Assembly (NCBI GenBank): GCA_964017235.1
Contig: OZ024933.1
Coordinates: forward strand, 65,082,255-65,146,254
Reading direction: 5' to 3'
From: Sabellastarte sp. h YS-2021
Taxonomy: Eukaryota > Annelida > Polychaeta > Sabellida > Sabellidae
Length of the DNA stretch: 64,000 nt
Shown here: one piece after another, positions 1-11,387 of the stretch
Position numbering within the stretch: the stretch's first letter is position 1
Layout: each line of letters starts with the position of its first letter
Notes under the pieces: model-generated
Seen by the model: only the letters and a program-made list of their open reading frames with translations
Database searches by the model: none
What the model was told of the DNA's origin: nothing
Program-made: the position numbers and the translations under genes

Positions 1-3000
1 ATTGACTCACTCATATTTTGTACATAGCAGCAAGTTTCAAAGTCTGTCAAAAATCCCCAAAAATATTTCATAGTCCAGCTTCAAGATCCCAAGTAGCCAC
101 TCTACTTTAAAGCTTTAATACACAACTAAAGCTTGAATTATCCGTAAATTACTTCATAATCTACACTGGAATCCCTTCAAGTACAACTCAGTCTGGTAGA
201 CTTTCCCTTTAACAAGAAGTAAATATCGGGTCCTTTAATGAGCCCATTCCAATGAAATTTACCCTGTTATCTTGAAGTTCTGTGCAAGTAGAAGTATTTC
301 TCGTGGTTCATTAAGTTTAACCACAGTTTAACTGTATGGAATAGCCCGGTTTCATTTGTTACTTGAATTGTAATCAATGGGTGTACCAAAGAACACACGA
401 TATTTTAAAACTCTTTATAAATTTACATGGGCTACGTTCACCTTTTTCTTTATGCCACAAGAGACTGATTTTTTTAAAGTTTGAATTATATCCATCAATA
501 ACCATTTATTTGATATGAATCCAGAAAAACTAATAATAATAATAATAAGGTAATAATAATAAGGTAAGCATATTTTATGCAATAAAAACTAAGTTTTTGT
601 ATGACTGTACTAGTTTCAATGCACCACATTGCAAACAATGGTCACAATAGATTGTCATCAAAAGATGACAAATTCAACTGTAAATTACAATGTATAAACT
701 TTCTATGCTGACTATGTGAATAGGCTTTGTTCACAAAACTCTACCAACCAGCAGCTATAAACTTGTCATGGCAGATTAAACACAATTTTCCATGTTTTCT
801 CTTTTTTGTTTCATTAAAATCCAAACGCTTTTCTCATTTGCACCTTTTTCTGTCATTTTTCTTCATGCATTTTTCATGACATATATACAAAATGACACAT
901 TAACGCACGCACGCACACACAGGCATCATTTCATAATGTCCCTCCCGGGCTAAAGCCCGGCAGGAGATAATAAATTCTTAAAACTACATTCAATGAAATG
1001 GTCTAAATGTTATAACAGTTAACTCTGTGTCACCCGAAATATCTGATATCCATAGGATTTGGTTTTAACGTAATGTGTAATTTCCACGTATACCTATAAA
1101 AATACTGGATTTTTTGTAGAGAATTCAAGTATGTTTTGCTTATATCCAAGTTCCACTTGTACAGATTCTATTTATACATAATTTACCATACAATGGTTTA
1201 TCCTAACTGATGGCCTATCTGAGCTTTTAGCTTGAAGAGAAAGTGCCAATACAAAGTCTTCAATTAAAGACATTAATGAGGCACTGATACCTCTTCATGT
1301 CTGCAGTCAGTGCTGTAATTGAGTCCTCTATGGAACTTCTGTAAATGCAGAATACACTCGTTTTCACAGCCGTCCAACAGGAAATAACAGGCTGCAATGG
1401 AAGTCCACGAAACAGTGAGTATTTGGAAGGTAATTACCACTCCATCCAAATTGCCTTTTATCGGTAGAGAGTCACAAGTGTGTCAATGACAAGAACCTTT
1501 GTCAATGATAAATGAAAAGCAATTTAAATATTTTTCACATTTTTCTGAAAAACAAAGCTGTTTACAGATGAATAGAGAGTAACTTGTGTAAAAATACAGG
1601 CTTCATGCTAATCTATTTTAAAGCACCCTTTACTAATGGGGTGAAAAAAGTCCAAATTTATCCTGAACTCCAACTGGATATTTCTGATAATCAGGTCGGT
1701 TAAAATATTTATTTGGCTTAGCACACAAACTATTAAATTGTATCCTGAAAAACCCACTTGCCTTTTCCAATAATTATGCAAGACTAAGTGCCTTCATATA
1801 CCAATTGTTTTTCTGTCACAGTCAGAAACCAATAAATACCTTCTCCCTGCATCAATAACTGTCATCCTTAGTCCTATACAATCACAATGGTATCTACAAA
1901 GCCCTGACTGTGTATACAACTGTACATACAGTCCTCTCACTACACCAAGTGTATGCTCCCATGCATGCCATTGAGATTTTATTTTTTTTGCACTGATATT
2001 TCAATATACTTACTATGTAGACATCAGAAACTGACCCCATAAGCTGTTAAAACTGACAAAAATGTAAGTATGGTGGTTTTAATCAATGTGCCTAACTGAT
2101 GGTTCATTTTGGTAAAGGACAAACAATATACTATTACTGTGCAATACATTATACCACCTGGTGCGAGATTTTTTTAATATCCAGAATATGACTTGGATCT
2201 TTCCCAAAATGTAGTCACTTCTTCCTTTGGCTTGGCCCTACACACATAAAATACTTCATGAAGATCCACACATTAGTTTGGAACAATGTCAACCAGAAAG
2301 AAAAAGTCATTGAAAATACATTGACAATGACAACTTTGAAGATTCAGAATTTTGTATGTATCCTGGGAAAATATCACAGTCACAAATGAGCAGAAATCGT
2401 ATATTTCTAGACATACACACTTTTCACCTGCCATTCTTTACTTATTACAAATACTTGATTTCATAGGATCCAAATTCACTAATGTGTCCTTTTTCCAGTA
2501 CCTTTTTACCATACTTCTTTACCAAATTTGAATATAGTCCATATTTTACCATTCCCCGACCTGTTGAAATTACCTATTTGTATTTTCTCTCCTATTTGGT
2601 CAATTCCTTAAATGTTTATTTCCATGTACAAGGTTTGTTGTCTGCGATACTTAATGACGTGTTTCCACGGTTCTGAATTTTTTTTAATTATGACAAAACA
2701 ACATATCCACCTTGTATCAATACATGTGAACCAATTTAATAGGAATGAACTGTTGAGTTGAATCACATGTGACTAGATAATACACTTTTACTCAATTTGG
2801 AATTCCAGATAAAGCTTACGTCACATTTAAACAAGCATCCAAGTCTTTATATATAGAGGGACATCTACTTGACAGCACACTACTCAAACAGGTTTCACAA
2901 CAAATATAAAAAAACATGTCTTTTCCTCCAATTTAAGAGTATAGAAGTAAGTATAGATTTTAACTCTAAAAGGGGACTGACTGTTTAAAAAATAAACACA

Positions 3001-3420
3001 AAGATTGGGTCTGTTCCCAACAAGAGTACACGGACAATGATATAAGCCAATATGAAACAGTTTATATTTTATTAGACCCCAAGCCCCAGTCGTAACTACT
3101 GTCACAAGTTGGCCACAAAAACCTTATTTTCTGTTGTGTTAAGTGAAGTTACAGGGATTTCTTTTAATTATGTATTGATCAATACAATAAATCATTTAGA
3201 ATTGTTTTTAAGGTTTAATTTTGCAATTTCTGCTTGAAAACTGTGCCCTAACATGGCACAATTTACATAAAGAAATGGTCAGATATTTATTTCTGTTGTC
3301 ACTTCAACTACATTCTTTGGTATGCAAAAGGGCATCAGCTTATCAATGAGAATCAAATGCATATATTCTGAGTTCAGGTTTATGCCATGTTGAGTTTTGT
3401 GCCATGATACGGTGACAAAT
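1..3420. other. Non-coding, largely unique AT-rich sequence
   Basis: No reading frame here has family features or codon structure that I recognise; the longest open frames are about 60-75 codons of low-complexity, AT-driven residues. A short TAA microsatellite lies near 533-560. The only structured piece is the hairpin repeat at 901-973, listed separately. Confidence 0.6.
901..973 (+). repeat. Hairpin-ended repeat fragment, same family as 61050-61137
   Basis: An ACGC/AC-rich tract runs into the sequence CAGGCATCATTTCATAAT and then into a hairpin, CCCGGGCTAAAGCCCGG, followed by CAGGAGATAATAA. The same series closes the large satellite element at 61.05-61.14 kb. This looks like an isolated 3' end of that element. 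The hairpin followed by ATAATAA resembles the 3' structure of Helitron/Helentron-type non-autonomous elements; that classification is inference. Confidence 0.6.
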
Positions 3421-3636
3421 TTGCAAATTTAATAAGGAAATTAAATTTTTATAAGTTAATACCCTATCCAATGGACAATTGCTAAACCGGTCGGCGCAGA
3501 CCGGCCCGCCAAACGTCAGAAAAAGACGTCCTGTGTTGCCACCGGCTGGCCGGTCCGTAGTACTGTGCACTCCCCAGATGGCGCCTCGTACTTCCTTCCT
3601 GTCTAGACAACCTGATGTCATAGCATCTTTTTCGTT
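3421..3636. repeat. Copy A left inverted terminal repeat
   Basis: Begins with an AT-rich end (TTGCAAATTTAATAAGG) and continues through CTATCCAATGGACAAT. From there it is the reverse complement of 9300-9480. The outermost ~36 bp are not shared with the right end; their complement appears instead in the internal complementary region. Confidence 0.85.
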
Positions 3637-3694
3637 GTCTAAACCTCTTAGACCCCTAGTAAGCTGATAGCGGGGTCGGTGGGAGGGTCTTGTG

Positions 3695-3790
3695 TGTCCA
3701 TTGGATAGGGTATTAACTTATAAAAATTTAATTTACTTATTAAATTTGCAATTTTATTGCGTTAATACATCCTATCCAATGGACAATTGC
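3695..3790. repeat. Copy A internal complementary region
   Basis: The first part (GTCCATTGGATAGGG to TTAAATTTGCAA) is the reverse complement of the left end at 3421. The second part (TTTTATTGCGTTAATAC to CCAATGGACAATTGC) is the reverse complement of the right end at 9491. This head-to-head placing of both end complements is the hallmark of DIRS elements and is thought to template joining of the ends into a circle. Just upstream, GACCCC(15 nt)GGGGTC could form a hairpin and is shared with copy C. Confidence 0.88.
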
Positions 3791-3993
3791 TGAATAACTA
3801 CCGCTTGGTCGGCGGGTAAGTTACTAGGGACTTATGTGAACTCACAAGTAATAGCAAATTTTAACCTACGGTCTAGGCTGACTTTGTCAGGAGACCTATA
3901 GGCCCAGGCCTGGGTTCACCCTAAGGTCAGGAAACCCTGTAAGACCTTGGTCGGTTGCCAACAGCCGGTTATCCGGGGGCTATACCGACGTCG

Positions 3994-4013
3994 CCCCCCC
4001 CCCCCTTTTTTTT
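3994..4013 (-). repeat. Homopolymer tract C12T8 (A8G12 on the sense strand)
   Basis: Lies between the recombinase stop and the internal complementary region of copy A, and is followed on the plus strand by CTGCTCTGAGGTAGGGGAAG. The same arrangement occurs in copies B (35623) and C (47124). Confidence 0.75.
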
Positions 4014-4154
4014 AACAGACCTGCTCTGAGGTAGGGGAAGAGAGGGATGAGTTCAGTCCCAGAAAGCCAATAAACCTCCCGAAGGAAGCACATCACATTT
4101 TATACTAAGTGCTTGTAGAACTGTTACATTATGTACATATATACAAATCTCCTC

Positions 4155-5230
4155 AATCTAAGGGCCACTTGTGGTTCTGCTGAGCAGCCGAACACCAAGC
4201 CCAATTGGAAAGCTCTGAGTCAGCCCAAACCACACCCTTCAGAAGGCACTGTGTGAAGGTATTATGTGACTTCAGTGGCAGGCTGACAAAAATGGATCTA
4301 AGGAAACTCCCGACTGGAAGACCTTAGAAGCATCAAAGGCCCTGACATCATGGGCTTTAACCTGATGTAAAGTGTGGGCCTCCTGGTCAGAGAGCTCATA
4401 ACATAGGATCACAGTCTGCTTGATCCAAGAGGAGATAGTGGCAGGTGAAATGTCCTTGTCAAAACCTTTCTTAAAGGAGACAAAAACCACCTCCTTATTC
4501 TGTGCGAGGTCCTGTCCAAATAGTAGCGCAATGCTCTGACTGGACAGAGGGACCTGTCAGACTTGAGGGATCTATCCAGAGTTGGGGCCAGGGCTGTAAT
4601 ACCCCTGGGGCCACACTGTCTGGACCCTCTTTGGCCAGCTGATTCTTAGAGAGAAAGCTGGGTGACGGGTACAGGGACACTTGACCAGTCGGACTGGTGT
4701 CTAATATCTCTGTTTTGCCAAGCATGTATCTCACTTCTGCACTTGCCCGACCCAAGAGGCAAGAGGAAAACCGCCTTGAAGGTCAAATGCTTCAAGGAGG
4801 CCTCTTTAATTGGTTCAAAATGACCCTTGTCAGCTGATGTAAAAAACCAGGGAGAGGTTCCAGGAGGGGATTCCCTTCCGACCTTTGGGTCTGTCTCAGT
4901 GGAAACTATCCAGGAGACGAGTGAGATTTTCATCCTTACTGATATTGATGGGCGAATTTCCCAGTCTATCAGCAATGTCTGACCTGTAACCATCAATGGT
5001 GCTGGGCTGCAACTTCCTGTCCTGAAATAGGTACATAAGGAAGTCAGCAACTAACTTTACAGGGGGTGCCCCGAAGTCCACCTGATGAATGATACATCAC
5101 TTGTAAAAATGGCCCACTTGCCTCATAGACTGATCTGGCTGATCCCCTTTGAGGAGCCTTGCTGCCACTGCCTCAGACAAGCCCTGCTCCTCGATTGCTG
5201 AGGCTCTAGGAGCCCTGCATGGATATTAAG
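4155..5230 (-). pseudogene. Copy A tyrosine recombinase remnant
   Basis: Fragments in different frames match the C-terminal recombinase of copy C. 4896-5081 gives the helical core-binding part (LQPSTIDGYRSDIADRL), 4646-4755 the region after the first catalytic Arg, and 4272-4490 the HxxR segment (KAHDVRAF). The W/Y end segment lies in yet another frame near 4.16-4.27 kb. At least three frame changes separate the pieces. By family, this protein would be a site-specific recombinase that integrates the circular DNA copy; here it cannot be made. Confidence 0.8.
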
Positions 5231-6900
5231 GTTTGTCAGATTTCTGTGAGGGATCTGATTGAATGGCTGTCAACAGGTTGGGCATATTGGGCAGGCTCAG
5301 TGGGATTTGGCTGGATGTGGCCACTAGATCCCAAAACCAAGGCATGTTGGGCCACCCCGGAGCAATCAGAATGATTCTCTTGCATGGGGAGTCTTGTAAC
5401 TTCTCCACCACTTAGCCCAAAATGGCTGATGGTGGGAAGGTGTATGCCTTCAGATCCTACCATGGCCGACTGAGCGCATCCACTGCTGTGGCCAGGGGAT
5501 CCGGTACTGGTGACACAAACATAGGCAACCTGTTGTTGAACCTCGCGGCAAATAAGTCTATTTTGGGCCGGTGCCACCTGCTGCATAGAGTGGAAAACCT
5601 CTGGAAGGAGAAACCACTGTTTGGATGGTCTGACCTAGCCTGGATAGCTTGCCTGCTACCACCTTCGGCCGGCCTGGAATGTGTCGTGCTTTAGAGTCAC
5701 TTGTTTCCTGGTACACCAGGTCAAGATTCTCCATAGTAGGGCACAAAGTGGCCACGACCTCATGCCTCCTTCCTTGTTTATGTATGACACTACTGTGGTG
5801 TCATCAGTGCTACAAGTACTATCTTGTTGAGCAAAGGTCTTAGAACTCTTTTAAAGCCAGAAAGACTGCTTTAAGTTCTAGATAGTTTATATGCAGCTTG
5901 CTTCCCGGAGGGGACCAGGTTGCTCTTGCAAGGTGCTCGTCTAAGCGAGTGCCCCACCCTTCTATTGATGCGTCTGTAATTATTTGCAGAGCATGTTTTA
6001 TTGGGTGTAATGGTTGGACTGTAAGTACATTGTCTTCCTTCAGCCATCATTGTAAATGGGGGTGCAAGGACCTGGGGGTTGGGATCACCTTTTCCAGTGA
6101 TTCTGGGACCCTCCAATTGTGTTTGTGATGCCACTGAATGAGTCTCATATGAAGTTGGCCTACATGAACTTGCTTTTCTGTAGCTGTTAGTAAGCCTATC
6201 ACGGACCTGAATTCCCGGACCGGGCAAGCCGGTAGGGATTGCAATTTCAGCATTTTCTCTTGAAGGTTCTGCCACCGGTCTGGAGTCAGTCGGACCGGGT
6301 CAGACCTGAGGTCGAACTGGTAGCCTACAAAATTGAAGTCTTGTTTGGGCTCCAGCTCTGATTTCTCTAAGTTCACCAGCCAACCTAGTTGCTAACACAT
6401 TATTTACTAGTTCCTGTGTATGTTGGAGACAAGCCTGGTGGGATCTGGCTCTCACCAACCAGTCGTCTAGGTACTGGTGGTTTCTTAAATCCTTGTGTAT
6501 GTCCATCAATTTCACCTCCTTTGGTATCACGATGAACTCCAAAGGTGCTGTGGACAAACCGAAAGGCAGGGCCTTGAACTGGTATGTCCGACCTTGGATG
6601 TGAAATCTCAGGCATTTCCTGGATTGTTCTTGTATAGGTATATGGACATAGGTATCCCTCCTTCCACAATTGTACTACCTAGGGTCCAGCCCCCAAGGCT
6701 TCCTAAGTTCCTAAAAGGGCTTAGTCTGGACCCTACAGGCAGATTGTGTGCCACATTTGGGACATTTGGTATCCTGACAATATCTCCTGTCCCTCCGGAC
6801 CCTGGTCCGGTCTGGTGACAATGATCCAAGTTAACAGTCTCTCTGTTCTTACTGTGGTCCGGTGGGGCTGACACAACTTTTCACATCAATAGACTCTTTG
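5230..6900 (-). pseudogene. Copy A reverse transcriptase / RNase H / Dam-like remnant
   Basis: Frame-shifted pieces match the pol ORF of copy C. 6300-6557 has STAPLEF and the active-site motif YLDDWL; 6047-6376 has the RT thumb side (SELEPKQDFNFVGYQFDL, then GLLTATEKQV); 5871-6050 covers RNase H; 5226-5411 has the Dam-like end (APGWPNMPWFWDL). Part of the RT fingers/palm is missing: the sequence jumps from a piece resembling the upstream linker to the segment before FKALPFGLSTAP. This is a dead copy. Confidence 0.8.
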
Positions 6901-7268
6901 CCCCGGGCCAGCAGCCTGCAAGGTGCAGCATTTACCAGAGCAATTGTCATTTGTGAGATGTCTGACTCCTGGCTGGACATGATGACAAACTTATTATCTC
7001 TCCAGTCAAGTCCAGCACCGATAACAGGTTGTTGAGAGATGTTGCCTAGCAGTAGCTTGGGACACTGTCATACCACTGTCATATCCCCAAGACCACTGAC
7101 TGGTCTAAGAATTCTCTGTAACCAAATTTACTTTAGGCAACTCTGTCCAGTACCAGGACTCCATACCCGGTACTTAACTGTGACCAGTAATTTTCTGTAA
7201 CCGGCAAAAACTTGGAGGCTGGGGTCACCAATGAATTAGACAGCTACTGGTCTATATTTGGCCAGCTT

Positions 7269-7297
7269 CTTTTTTTTTTTTTTTTTTTTTTTTTTTT
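7269..7297 (+). repeat. Poly-T tract next to the minisatellite
   Basis: A run of about 29 T residues directly precedes the 60-bp minisatellite within copy A. On the minus strand it is a poly-A, possibly the tail of a small retrotransposed insert; nothing else supports that. Confidence 0.5.
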
Positions 7298-7309
7298 GTA
7301 ACCAGTTGG

Positions 7310-7745
7310 GGTGAAGCCCTGTACAGTAAGGACTGTGTAGCCAGCACCCTATTAGTAGACTTTGTAACCGGTAGGTTGAAGCAAGTGTACAAGACTGTGT
7401 AGCCAGTACCAGTCGGTACACTCTGTAACCAGTTGTTGAAGTAAGTGTACAAGGCTGTGTACCCAGTACCAGCCGGACACTCTGTAACCAGCTGTCGAAG
7501 CAAGTGTACAAGGCTGTGTAGCCAGAACCTGCTGGTACACTCTGTACCCAGCTGTTGAAGCAAGTGTACAAGGCTGTGTAGCTAGTACCAGCCGGTACAC
7601 TCTGTAACCAGTTATTGAAGCAAGTGTACAAGGCTGTGTAGCTAGTACCAGCCGGTACACTCTGTAACCAGTTGTTGAAGCAAGTGTACAAGGCTGTGTA
7701 GCCGGTATACTGGTGGGTACACTCTGTAACCAATTGCTAAAGCAA
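7310..7745 (-). repeat. 60-bp minisatellite, about 7 units, inside copy A
   Basis: The units read roughly AGTGTACAAGGCTGTGTAGC, then CAGTACCAGCCGGTACACTC, then TGTAACCAGTTGTTGAAGCA, at a spacing of exactly or nearly 60 bp. Because 60 is a multiple of 3, all three minus-strand frames stay open and produce repeating 20-residue peptides; these are artefacts of the period. Copies B and C lack this array, so it arose in or was inserted into copy A. Confidence 0.9.
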
Positions 7746-7894
7746 TTTTACAACTATCTTTTGTGTTGAATTCAGCTTGCTGTAGTTTTCCTCCATTAAT
7801 TAAAGAATTTCTTTAATCGCACGTCTTATTTGTAGATTTGACAGTTGCTGGGAAAGCCCTTGTGAGCTATATTTAGAAACATTTGGTGTTCGGT

Positions 7895-8620
7895 GTGTCA
7901 CGTGACCAGCTTGCTGGTCGGACAGACACGCGATTGGCTGATTGGAGCTCGTCAGTTGTGGCGTTCTTTTGTGATACTTAAACATGCAAATGCGCAGTAT
8001 CCTACTCATCCACAAACCCCACTACCGACAACGAAGCCGGGTCTGCAAGGCAGGGACTGGAATCACAGTAGACGTGAGTTCTGAAGAACGCACCTCCGAC
8101 CTTCCTGGTCGGTGAAAACACGTGACCTGCTTCGTGATTGGTCGGAAAGACACGTGATTGGCTGACTGGAGATGACGTCAGTATTCGCGTTCTTTGTGTG
8201 ATGCTTTACTGGCAACTTTACAGTACACAAATCCCCACTACCGACAACCAGTCCGGGTCTGCAAAGCAGGGACTGTAGTCACAGTAGACGTGAGTTCTGA
8301 AGAACGCACTTCCGACCTTCCTGGTCGGTGAAAACACAGACCTGCTTCGTGATTAGTCGGAAGGACACGCGATTGGCTGACTGGATATGACGTCAGAGGT
8401 CGCGTTCTTTTGAGCTGGCCGGTCGGCTGATACTTTAAAAGCAGAGAAGCCTGGGCCAGTGCGCTCTGTAGATGAAGTCCTGGCCGGTCTGAAGTCGATT
8501 CTTCTTTTCAGCCGGCTGTACACTCAAACCAGTTTCCTGGCCATCCACCTCCCTTACTACCGACACAAGTGCCGGGTCCACAAGGGAGGGACTGAGAGTG
8601 ATTAAAGATGAAATTCCTTC
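7895..8620. repeat. Tandem triplication of a ~220-bp unit with CACGTG, ATTGG and TGACGTCA motifs
   Basis: Three copies start near 7899, 8119 and 8335. Shared blocks include CACGTGACC, GACACGYGATTGGCTGA, TGACGTCA (intact in units 2 and 3), CTACCGACAA, GTCTGCAARGCAGGGACT and GAACGCAC. Unit 3 departs in its second half and contains a gag-repeat-like block. The E-box, CCAAT-type and CRE-type sites recur in the same order in each unit. The array occupies the place where gag should lie in copy A. Confidence 0.8.
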
Positions 8621-8845
8621 TAGGTAAATACTAGGCGAGGTCGGCTGAACATGAGCTTGCCGGTCGACTAATGCTTTACAGCAAAGATGTCTGGACCAGT
8701 GCGCTCTGAAGAAATCTGAAGAATTCATCTCTTGCTGCTGATGTACATATATATATAAGCTTACCGGTCGACTAATGCTTTAAAGCAAAGATGTCTGGAC
8801 CAGTGCGCTCTGAAGAAATCTGAAGAATGCACCTCTTGGGGATTT
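8431..8845 (-). repeat. Degenerate gag-derived repeats (GGACCAGTGCGCTCTG blocks)
   Basis: Blocks at about 8431-8478, 8655-8728 and 8760-8832 share GGTCGACTAATGCTTTA, AAGATGTCTGGACCAG and TGCGCTCTGAAGAAATC. They match the DNA of the gag peptide repeats in copy C (51857-52085), so this part of copy A comes from expanded and decayed gag sequence. Confidence 0.7.
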
Positions 8846-9295
8846 CCTTCTATTTGCAGTGCTCAAAACTACGTAGATTGAAGTTTTCCGTGATTCTATT
8901 CATAGTACTAGAAAAGACGTTTCTATGGTGATTGAACTGGAAGTTACAGAGGGTACATTCAACAAACGAACACGGATAAAAATACCTGTAAGTAGTATAT
9001 CCATTATTTCCTTAATATTGTCGATCTGCCCCTAACAACACCATGGTTGAATGGGAGGAAACTAGAAAAAAATGGCTGCCTTCATATATCTCGTCGATTA
9101 CTGCCCTATCATCAACACTAAATTGAGTCAGCTAGGGAGCGTTTCCAGCAGATTTCTTAATGTATATCCGTGCTTGATATGAAGATAACATTTCTACACT
9201 AAAATATTCCCAAATAAGGTCGAAAATCCGTCATAATGCACACTTTTCCTTTAAAACTCTGGAGATGTTGAAAACACGTCTGCACAGTACACGCG

Positions 9296-9491
9296 CCAAA
9301 CGAAAAAGATGCTATGACATCAGGTTGTCTAGACAGGAAGGAAGTACGAGGCGCCATCTGGGGAGTGCACAGTACTACGGACCGGCCAGCCGGTGGCAAC
9401 ACAGGACGTCTTTTTCTGACGTTTGGCGGGCCGGTCTGCACCGACCGGTTTAGCAATTGTCCATTGGATAGGATGTATTAACGCAATAAAA
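9296..9491. repeat. Copy A right inverted terminal repeat (5' end in sense)
   Basis: Reverse complement of 3421-3636 apart from the outer tip. It ends GGATGTATTAACGCAATAAA, whose complement is present in the internal complementary region at 3755-3790. The CRE-like palindrome is mutated (TGACATCA). Confidence 0.85.
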
Positions 9492-10230
9492 AGTAAGTAT
9501 CTTTAGCGAAATGCCACACTTTTCGGAACACCTTTTCACTATATTGTTCGGCTAGAAGGGGGCTTGTATCCAATTGTTTTTTCGTGTAACAGACCGTTAG
9601 TTTGTCTCTTTTAATGTGATTACAGGAACCAGATTCCATCATAAAGTGGCTGTAATTTATTTCTCCCTGTAAATGTCATAGCAAGAAACTGAAGGAAGTT
9701 ATTTGTCATTCGGCTCTCCCTCGGCTGTTACCCTAATCACATTTGTGCAATAAGGTGACCTGATGTATCCTCGTTTGTACATGCCTTTGGATAAATATTG
9801 CCATTTTGATCTAGTGACGGTCAGGTTTCTGTGGGGTTTTTTTTTGGTACTTTAGGGTTCTATTACAAAAATGATGTCAATGTGTTTGGCCTACACTAGT
9901 GATACATTTTATCAAGTTAGAACTACTTTGGTTTCCACGTTTGTTGTCATGCCCTATTAGACAGTTTCATAGACGTTAACCCATTATGGATGTTTCCAGT
10001 TCAACAGGAGATGATCTAAGATCAGAGATGGCTGTTTGGAGAAGTGTGAACCTACCATAACCATTAAAATATTTTTGCTGATGGTAGTGGTATTACTTTA
10101 TAATCTCCTTACAGGAAAAAACACTACTGACATTCATTTTATCAAGCAATTTTTTATGATTTTGAAGGTACATGTTATAAATAAAGTCAAAATTAAATAC
10201 TAAAATACTAAGCTCTAAAATTTATTTACT
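9492..10230. other. No feature recognised
   Basis: AT-rich sequence without a credible reading frame, inverted repeat or tandem repeat that I could identify. Confidence 0.5.
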
Positions 10231-10239
10231 GGAGTATCA

Positions 10240-10400
10240 CTCCAGTAGTGGTAAGGCACTTATCTGCAACCTGTGTGGTAGTAGGTTTGAATGTATTACA
10301 CCTAGATCAGAGTGTTCTGTGCTGGCCTCACAAGCTTCAGATGAACCTACAATAATTAACTCATTGGGGCGTGTTTCTGGCTTGAGGCATTTTGTGTTTT
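10240..10400 (+). mobile_element. Probable tRNA-derived SINE relic
   Basis: CCAGTAGTGGTAAGGC (10253) fits a Pol III A box, and GTAGGTTTGAATGTAT about 30 bp later fits a decayed B box (GGTTCGAATCC type). The spacing is tRNA-like. A short unrelated body follows. No tail or target duplication could be defined. Confidence 0.45.
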
Positions 10401-10404
10401 GCTG

Positions 10405-11385
10405 GTATCCATAAGGTTTCGTAAGTTGGGATTTGTATTTGAGTTGAATGTATTCGACACAACAGCCATTTCAGCATGTAGAGGATTTTTTGAAATGTTT
10501 GAAAAACCTTGAATGAGCCCTCACATGCTAAATTAAAATGTACATGGAGAATACGTGTACAATGTTGGTAGCTTTTAAATGTATACTACCCACATATGAG
10601 GTTCATTTTACAGAGCAATAAGGAGAAAGTCGTGAGGCACAATTCAAATACATGTTGATACGACTGCATAGAACACTGTGAATAGATGGGCCATCATGGC
10701 CACCTCATCTAAACTACTTTCCTCTGCCCCCATAAATTATTTTCCAGGATGATTTCACTTTTCGTTAAACTACGTGTAAGCTAAATATAGCAATTCCTGA
10801 AGAGTACTAACAACTCAATAGGGCTTACTGTGTTAACCTGTACCCTGAGTTCCACTAAGCTCCTGAACAACTTATGAATACAAACAACAAGAAGTTTTGG
10901 AGAATGTTCGTGTAAATTTTGAACTGGACTAAATACAACCAATGGTTTGGGAAGGTTTGAAACACGTTTGTATTTCTGTAATCCCTCCCCTTCAGTAAAT
11001 TTCCCATTTCTTACTGCACCATTAACATCAACATTTAATCTGGGGTAAAGTCTCAACACGAAATGAAAGATGATGTTGATGGGGGAACATTAAACTAATG
11101 GCACTGATCAGTGCAGACTGTTAGCTGCTATTAATTGAGTCAGATTATATCTTCAGCTGTACACAACAGACCACTTAGCTCAAATACACTCACTGTTATG
11201 ATGACGATAACTAGCAAATAGGACATCGACAGTTAATTTCTATAGTCCAACCTCAATAAATTTGTAAAATGTATAGGGCATCCAATGTACATTTCATGAT
11301 GTCCTTCAAAAATAGGAGTGCCACAAGTAGCAACTTTTGTAATTTTGCCTGGAGGGAGTACTAGAAAAATGCCAAAAGATCCTGG
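10405..11385. other. No feature recognised
   Basis: The largest open frame (10781-11059, minus) has no recognisable domain and nothing supports splicing there. Confidence 0.5.
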
Positions 11386-11387
11386 AT

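Larger units (their letters stand above)
3421..9491 (-). mobile_element. DIRS retrotransposon copy A, decayed
   Basis: The left and right ends are inverted repeats of about 190-215 bp, and an internal complementary region follows the left one (3695-3790). Sense is the minus strand: recombinase remains at about 4.15-5.2 kb, RT/RNase H remains at about 5.2-6.9 kb, and a rearranged gag zone at 6.9-9.2 kb holds a 60-bp minisatellite and ~220-bp tandem repeats. The ends match copy C and differ from copy B, so A and C form one family. No target duplication is visible, as is usual for DIRS integration. Many frameshifts, stops and a deletion in the RT core make this copy non-autonomous. The right end carries the transition-type change TGACATCA where C has TGACGTCA, and the left end TGATGTCA, which looks like CpG decay. 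Confidence 0.9.

Noticed and set aside
6941..6955. A third TGACAATT in copy A considered as the homologous gag stop site
   Set aside because: Flanking sequence does not align securely with B or C, the next codons read TTG rather than YYA, and another frame there is open through it; homology is uncertain.
7236..7733. 165-codon Tyr/Cys-rich open frame, plus two others in overlapping frames
   Set aside because: Product of the 60-bp minisatellite, which leaves all frames open; not a protein gene.
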